Of a DNA stretch of 64,000 bases, positions 60,039 through 64,000 are shown in pieces. How positions within the stretch are numbered: the stretch's first letter is position 1; every line of letters starts with the position of its first letter. The position numbers and the translations under genes were made by a program. Source of the stretch: Sphingopyxis sp. 2PD (GTDB taxonomy: Bacteria; Pseudomonadota; Alphaproteobacteria; Sphingomonadales; Sphingomonadaceae); NCBI RefSeq assembly GCF_005503695.1, contig NZ_SCMU01000014.1, forward strand, positions 1-64,000, in the 5' to 3' direction. The notes below the pieces were generated by a model. It was not told where the DNA came from. It ran no database searches and saw only the letters and a program-made list of their open reading frames with translations.

Positions 60039-60054
60039 GGTTAAGCTTCGCTAA
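60039..60054 (+). promoter_or_regulatory. Possible CtrA-type half sites
   Basis: GTTAAGCTTCGCTAAC, that is TTAA with a TAAC half site nearby. The spacing does not fit the consensus perfectly. It is upstream of the sciP operon, and CtrA controls sciP in Caulobacter, so it is worth noting. Confidence 0.3.
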
Positions 60055-60110
60055 CAAGGCATGAAATGGGCATTTACGTGACCTTAGGTGGTCCGCGCTA
60101 GACCAGCATC

Positions 60111-60491
60111 ATGAATGTCGCACCGTCCGAATTCCCGCGCCTTGCCGGTGCGGCCAGACTGTCGAAGCCCGGCTTTGACATCATCCTGGCCGTGTCGAGC
60201 GCGCGGCAGGCAGCGCAGCCGACCGTCCGGTTGTTGCAGGCAGATGCGAGTCGCCGGGTGCATACGGAAACACTTAACGCGCTCCGCCACACGCTCGGCG
60301 GATCGCGCCGCGCGCCGGAACAAAAAGCGCTGCGTGTCGTTCGTTTCTTCGACCTGTCGGACGGAGCGAACGCTCTGCCCGAAACTATGAACGGCCTGTT
60401 TACCAGAGGATTTCAGCCGATGTTGAGCCCCTCTGTTTTAGAGACAAATGCGTCGGACACATTCCCCCCCGACGTCGAAACTATGGAATGA
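60111..60491 (+). CDS. Hypothetical protein preceding sciP
   Basis: 126 residues without a signal peptide, membrane segment or recognised domain. Its stop overlaps the sciP start (ATGA at 60488-60491). This supports it, but the ribosome binding site is weak and the codon usage declines towards the end, where the sciP promoter could lie instead. It may be a chance open frame. Confidence 0.4.
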   Translation: MNVAPSEFPRLAGAARLSKPGFDIILAVSSARQAAQPTVRLLQADASRRVHTETLNALRHTLGGSRRAPEQKALRVVRFFDLSDGANALPETMNGLFTRGFQPMLSPSVLETNASDTFPPDVETME

Positions 60492-60793
60492 ATATGATCG
60501 AGAATCAGAAAATCCGGCCGGCTCAGGTCATCGGCCCCCTCGGCGAACCGCTGACCATCGACTCGCTGCCGCCGCCGTCGACGACGCGCTGGGTCGTGCG
60601 TCGCAAGGCCGAGGTTGTCGCCGCGGTCAATGGCGGTCTTCTCAGCGTCGACGAAGCGTGCGAGCGCTACAGCCTGACGCTCGAGGAGTTTGCCGGCTGG
60701 CAACGCTCGATCGATCGCAGCGGCATGCCGGGGCTGCGCGTCACGCGCATCCAGCATTACCGCGATCTGTACGAGCGTCAGCAGCGCTTCTGA
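60488..60793 (+). CDS. sciP: CtrA inhibitor SciP (DUF1153)
   Basis: 101 residues with the DUF1153 signature: VIGPLGEPLTIDSLPPPSTTRWVVRRKAEVV, then SVDEACERYSLTLEEFAGWQ helix-turn-helix and GLRVTRIQHYR. In Caulobacter SciP binds CtrA and prevents transcription of CtrA targets after division. It shows that the CtrA cell-cycle pathway exists here. A strong terminator follows. Confidence 0.95.
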   Translation: MNMIENQKIRPAQVIGPLGEPLTIDSLPPPSTTRWVVRRKAEVVAAVNGGLLSVDEACERYSLTLEEFAGWQRSIDRSGMPGLRVTRIQHYRDLYERQQRF

Positions 60794-60820
60794 CCGCGGT
60801 CGCGCAAAAAACCAGGCGAA

Positions 60821-60848
60821 AGAGGGCGCTTTGGCGCCCTCTTTTTTG
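60821..60848 (+). terminator. Rho-independent terminator of sciP
   Basis: Nine-base-pair stem AGAGGGCGC/GCGCCCTCT with a tight TTTG loop and a run of six Ts. Confidence 0.9.
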
Positions 60849-60978
60849 TCCGCTTCGACCGTGACCAGCCTGCGAGGCGCGACAAATCCACAGCATTTCG
60901 GCAATTTGACGTTTTCGTTGCAACCCTATTGTTCACCCCGCGTTAAGCCCCGGAGTCAACTTTGGGAGTCACTCGATT

Positions 60979-61251
60979 ATGCGTAAGATGTTCATTGCCC
61001 TCGCCGCCACCTCGGCCCTCGCTCTTGGCGCCTGCCAGAGCCCCGCTGCCGACAAGGTCGAAGATCAGGCCGAAGCGCAGGCAGACGTGATCGACGATCA
61101 GGCCGACGCCATGCCCGAAGGTCCGGCCAAGGAAGCCATGGAAGACAAGGCCGATGCTGTCGAAGCCGCTGGCGAAGAAAAGGCCAACGCCATGGACGAC
61201 AATGGCGAGATCGCCCCGTCGGAAGTCGGCGCGGACCCGGCCAAGAAGTAA
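60979..61251 (+). CDS. Small acidic lipoprotein
   Basis: 90 residues. Lipobox LGAC at residues 16-19 after KMFIALAATSALAL. The mature part is very acidic, with heptad-like repeats of Asp/Glu/Ala (EDQAEAQADVIDDQADAM), predicted helical. Possibly a periplasmic spacer or envelope stress lipoprotein. Followed by a terminator. Confidence 0.82.
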   Translation: MRKMFIALAATSALALGACQSPAADKVEDQAEAQADVIDDQADAMPEGPAKEAMEDKADAVEAAGEEKANAMDDNGEIAPSEVGADPAKK

Positions 61252-61278
61252 GGCCTGCCTTCCCTAAAGGGCAGCGCG

Positions 61279-61307
61279 AAGGGCGCCGGATCGATTCCGG
61301 CGCCCTT
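61279..61307 (+). terminator. Rho-independent terminator after the lipoprotein gene
   Basis: Twelve-base-pair stem AAGGGCGCCGGA/TCCGGCGCCCTT with a TCGAT loop, then TTGTCGTGT. The T run is short. Confidence 0.75.
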
Positions 61308-61470
61308 TGTCGTGTGCGACTGTAATTTTCGCGCTTTTGGCGTCATGTGACGCGGGTCACCACTTTGTAATCCGATCGCGGCTATGAGAGCGGTGTGGCC
61401 GGAACGCATCTTGTTTTGCGCCACGGCCTACCTTCCCACCGCCGGTAGCGACCCCCGGCGGTGGGAGGGA

Positions 61471-62118
61471 CTAGTTCGAAGCCCCCGAATTGCCTTCCAG
61501 CGCCCGCAGGACGTCCTGCACCCCCGGCGCGTCGGTATCGGCGCGCAGCGCGGCAAGGCCCGCTGCCACATCGAGCCGATATTCGGCAACACCGGCCGAC
61601 TCGCCGGTCCATTCGGCGCCGAGCGACTTTACCAGTCGCTTCGCCGCGGCGTTTTCCGACAGCATATGCACGTCGAGCACCGACAGCCCTTCCGCTAGAC
61701 AATGGACGAGCAGCGCCGCGGTCATCATCCGCGCCAACCCCTGCCCCTGGAATGCATCGACCACCGCCACCGAAAACTCGCCCGCACGGCCGCCGTCGCC
61801 ATAGCGCACCGCATGGACCGCGCCGATCGCCGGTTGCCCTTCGCATTCGGTGCAGATTGCGCCCCACGCGATATGGTCGTGGCCATCGACGTCGACCAGC
61901 CGTTCGATCACCGCATCGGGCAGGACCGCCACCGGCGAAAAAAAGCGCAGATAGCGCGATTCAGCGGACAATTGGGCGATTCCGTCGCGCAGTAACTGCT
62001 CATCATCGGGTGTGATGGTGCGCAGGCAGATGACCGTGCCATCGTTGAGCGCGCTGTGCACCGCGATATCCGCGATCGCCCTTGCGCGTCGTGGCGCCTG
62101 TCCGTCCGTGGCGGTCAT
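61471..62118 (-). CDS. GNAT family N-acetyltransferase
   Basis: A 215-residue GNAT with the acetyl-CoA loop VVDAFQGQGLARMM, similar to the C-terminal GNAT domain of protein acetyltransferases of the PatZ/Pka type (AESRYLRFFSPV). It lacks the large acyl-CoA synthetase part. GGGAGG ribosome binding site supports the ATG at 62118 rather than 62136. Confidence 0.88.
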   Translation of the reverse strand: MTATDGQAPRRARAIADIAVHSALNDGTVICLRTITPDDEQLLRDGIAQLSAESRYLRFFSPVAVLPDAVIERLVDVDGHDHIAWGAICTECEGQPAIGAVHAVRYGDGGRAGEFSVAVVDAFQGQGLARMMTAALLVHCLAEGLSVLDVHMLSENAAAKRLVKSLGAEWTGESAGVAEYRLDVAAGLAALRADTDAPGVQDVLRALEGNSGASN

Positions 62119-62177
62119 CGCTGCCTCCCGATCCATTACTGATAGAGGCGGCGCGCGCCGCTGGCAAATCCAGTGCG

Positions 62178-62627
62178 ATGGGGCACCACCCGATCAGTGA
62201 GATGTTGAAAGCGGTTGGGCTTGTGAACTTCTATGATGGGGACCGTCAAAGCAAGCCGACAAGGGACCGTTTTTTGATCCATTCACCGATCGACAGCCTG
62301 ATCGAAGGCGCTCCTGCGATCGAAACGCTTGGCGCTCGACTGGCACGGCTGCGACGGATGCAGGGACTGAGCAAGACCGACGTCGCCGATCGATTGGGGA
62401 TCAGCATCACCGCGATCTGCCATTGGGAGCAGGATCGGTCGCGGCCAAAGGCGGTGCGTTTGCGGTCGCTGTCGCAATTGTTCGGCGTGTCGACCGCCGA
62501 TCTGCTGAGCGATGACGGCGTAGCGGGACGACAGAATCTCGCCGACCTGGTTGCGCGGACGCGGGCCGAGATCGCCCGCGTCGCGGGCACCAATCCGTCG
62601 AAGGTGCGGATCGTTATCGAGATGTAG
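62178..62627 (+). CDS. XRE family helix-turn-helix regulator
   Basis: 149 residues. A Cro/C1-type helix-turn-helix lies at about residues 50-105 (LGARLARLRRMQGLSKTDVADRLGISITAICHWEQDRSRP). The N-terminal 45 residues are of uncertain start (another ATG at 62199). No metabolic neighbour suggests its target. Its stop overlaps the end of the convergent hydrolase gene by 14 bp. Confidence 0.85.
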   Translation: MGHHPISEMLKAVGLVNFYDGDRQSKPTRDRFLIHSPIDSLIEGAPAIETLGARLARLRRMQGLSKTDVADRLGISITAICHWEQDRSRPKAVRLRSLSQLFGVSTADLLSDDGVAGRQNLADLVARTRAEIARVAGTNPSKVRIVIEM

Positions 62628-63555
62628 GCGCGGCGGCTGGTCGGCCCAGCGCCGTCAGGATCGCGGCGCGCTGCTTGGCCCAGCTGGCGCTGTCGGGCGC
62701 GATCAGTTCGACATGCCCTTCACCCGGTGTCACCTCCATTGGGACCGTCACGCCCAGCTTTGCCATCGCGGCGCTGTAGGCGGCACCCGTCGCGGGCGGG
62801 GTCACATGGTCGCGGTCATTGTTGAACTGCATCTCGCGCGCGGTGCCGACGGGCATTTCGGGGGGCGAGGTGCGGGCATAGTCGCCGCGGGCCATCGCGG
62901 CGGGGGCGTCGGCGCCGCAGGCATGGCCGATGCTGGCCGCCCCGGCGCGCAGGTCGGGCAAGCCGCCCTGGCTGATCGCCAGATCGATGCGGATCGGGTC
63001 GGCGCCGCGCAGCGCATCGCCCGCCGCCAGCGCCGGACGCCGTGCCAGCCACAGCGCCAGATGGCCGCCCGCGCTATGGCCGATGGCGATGCGGATGCCG
63101 CCGGTGTCGAAGCCGTGCTTCGCGCCATCGGCGACGAACAGATCGGCGGCGCGAGCGACGTCTTCATAGGTTCCCGGCATCCCGCCGCCGCGGTCGACGC
63201 CGCGATATTCGATGTTCCACACGCCGACGCCGTGCGACCGCAGGTCGTCGGCGATCCAGTTCATGATGTCCCGCTCGGCGACCGACGTCTGCCAGCAGCC
63301 GCCGTGGATCATGATCACCGCGGGGTGCGGCCCCTGCCCCTTCGGCACCCAGACATCGACGATCTGGAGCGGATCCTCGCCATAGCGGATCGTCGCGTCG
63401 GACGCGGGCTTGGCGCGGGTCAAAAGGTCGGGCCAGGTCATGATCGGCTTGTCGTTCAACGCCGCATCCTCATTCGCTTGCCCGACCGATGCGGGAACGC
63501 AGGCGGCGAGCAGCAGCGCCAGCGCCGCGACACCCGCTTTCGCCGCCCCGATCAG
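62614..63555 (-). CDS. Alpha/beta-hydrolase lipoprotein with unusual start
   Basis: About 313 residues. After [19 protein letters not shown], a lipoprotein signal with Cys at about residue 20, comes an esterase-type hydrolase: [10 protein letters not shown] oxyanion loop, [11 protein letters not shown] nucleophile elbow and GEGHVELI with the likely His. No ATG, GTG or TTG precedes the signal peptide in frame. A CTG at 63555-63553 overlaps the lepA stop (CTGA), so CTG is the best start candidate. Family similar to kynurenine formamidase-like and BD-FAE esterases. Confidence 0.82.
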   Translation of the reverse strand: MIGAAKAGVAALALLLAACVPASVGQANEDAALNDKPIMTWPDLLTRAKPASDATIRYGEDPLQIVDVWVPKGQGPHPAVIMIHGGCWQTSVAERDIMNWIADDLRSHGVGVWNIEYRGVDRGGGMPGTYEDVARAADLFVADGAKHGFDTGGIRIAIGHSAGGHLALWLARRPALAAGDALRGADPIRIDLAISQGGLPDLRAGAASIGHACGADAPAAMARGDYARTSPPEMPVGTAREMQFNNDRDHVTPPATGAAYSAAMAKLGVTVPMEVTPGEGHVELIAPDSASWAKQRAAILTALGRPAAAPTSR

Positions 63556-64000
63556 GCGTCGTCGCCCATCCGCAGTGCGGCGATGAACGCCTCCTGCGGG
63601 ATGTTCACATTGCCATATTCGCGCATCCGCTTTTTGCCCTCTTTCTGCTTTTCGAGGAGCTTTTTCTTGCGGGTCGCGTCGCCGCCATAGCATTTGGCGG
63701 TGACGTCCTTGCGCAGCGCGGCGATGGTTTCGCGGGCAATCACCTTGCCGCCGATCGCCGCCTGGATCGGGATCTTGAACATGTGGCGCGGGATCAGGTC
63801 CTTCAGCCGCTCGCACATGCCGCGGCCGCGGCTTTCCGCCGATCCCCGGTGAACGATCATCGACAGCGCATCGACCGGCTCGTTGTTGACGAGGATGCTC
63901 ATCTTGACGAGATCGCCCGGGCGGTGGCCGATCTGGTGATAGTCGAACGACGCATAGCCGCGCGAAATGCTCTTCAGCCGGTCGTAGAAGTCGAACACCA
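63552..64000 (-). CDS. lepA: Elongation factor 4 (LepA), C-terminal part
   Basis: The last ~149 residues of LepA, running off the right edge. It covers the end of the EF-G domain V-like part and the LepA-specific C-terminal domain ([38 protein letters not shown]), which contacts tRNA and the ribosome. The gene is coupled to the downstream hydrolase by a CTGA overlap. Confidence 0.95.
   Translation of the reverse strand, partial: VFDFYDRLKSISRGYASFDYHQIGHRPGDLVKMSILVNNEPVDALSMIVHRGSAESRGRGMCERLKDLIPRHMFKIPIQAAIGGKVIARETIAALRKDVTAKCYGGDATRKKKLLEKQKEGKKRMREYGNVNIPQEAFIAALRMGDDA

Noticed and set aside
61440..61500. tRNA-like GTTCGAAGC segment
   Set aside because: No cloverleaf can be formed around it; it is the end of the GNAT gene. 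No tRNA found anywhere in the window.

Overview
This 64 kb window is high-GC chromosomal DNA from an alphaproteobacterium, most likely a sphingomonad close to Sphingopyxis (inference from gene content: a PhyR/NepR/EcfG general stress response, the SciP cell-cycle regulator, a TorF-type porin, class Ia NrdAB, and very many short palindromic REP-like repeats). Both edges cut genes: an ATP-dependent DNA ligase at the left and lepA at the right. I see no rRNA, tRNA, CRISPR array or complete insertion sequence.

Layout. 1-4050: four minus-strand DNA-repair genes joined by 4-bp overlaps (radical SAM protein, DUF4130-UdgX fusion, ligase-associated exonuclease, ligase), behind a textbook alphaproteobacterial LexA box at 4029-4043. 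4061-8796: a general stress response locus with an HWE sensor kinase, phyR, a first EcfG sigma factor, a BLUF blue-light receptor, nepR and a second EcfG factor. 8867-24159: metabolic genes (sugar dehydrogenase, hydrolases, threonine dehydratase, oxidoreductases, TorF porin, ispG, proline iminopeptidase, M28 peptidase). 24384-30708: the minus-strand run tdk, M20 peptidase, GNAT, truB, rpsO, pnp; truB carries an in-frame palindromic insert. 30926-44062: acyltransferases, transporters, peptidases, carboxyltransferase, SDR, acyl-CoA dehydrogenase, tsaC/sua5-type gene, and a lower-GC orphan amidase at 39576-40142. 44163-46700: a CHASE2-EAL c-di-GMP enzyme followed by a 20-residue microprotein gene with its own terminator. 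46985-50786: nrdA and nrdB with two NrdR-like boxes and a second LexA-type box, and with a DUF559 nuclease cassette lodged between the two subunit genes. 51179-52831: a strongly AT-rich orphan P-loop ATPase, probably acquired. 52944-53531: a GIY-YIG nuclease gene inside inverted palindromic repeats. 53601-64000: small secreted or membrane proteins, a FrnE-like oxidoreductase, mnmA, sciP, a lipoprotein, GNAT, an XRE regulator, an alpha/beta hydrolase and lepA.

Themes. (1) Two promoters, for the repair operon and for nrdAB, carry nearly the same GAAC-N7-GAAC operator, so DNA repair and dNTP supply look co-induced by DNA damage. (2) Both small nuclease genes of the window (DUF559 and GIY-YIG) sit between inverted copies of REP-like palindromes, and one palindrome has entered truB without breaking the frame. 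This suggests a nuclease-REP partnership comparable in layout, but not in enzyme, to RAYT/REP systems. (3) Lone genes of foreign composition (P-loop ATPase, amidase) are candidate accessory or defence functions.
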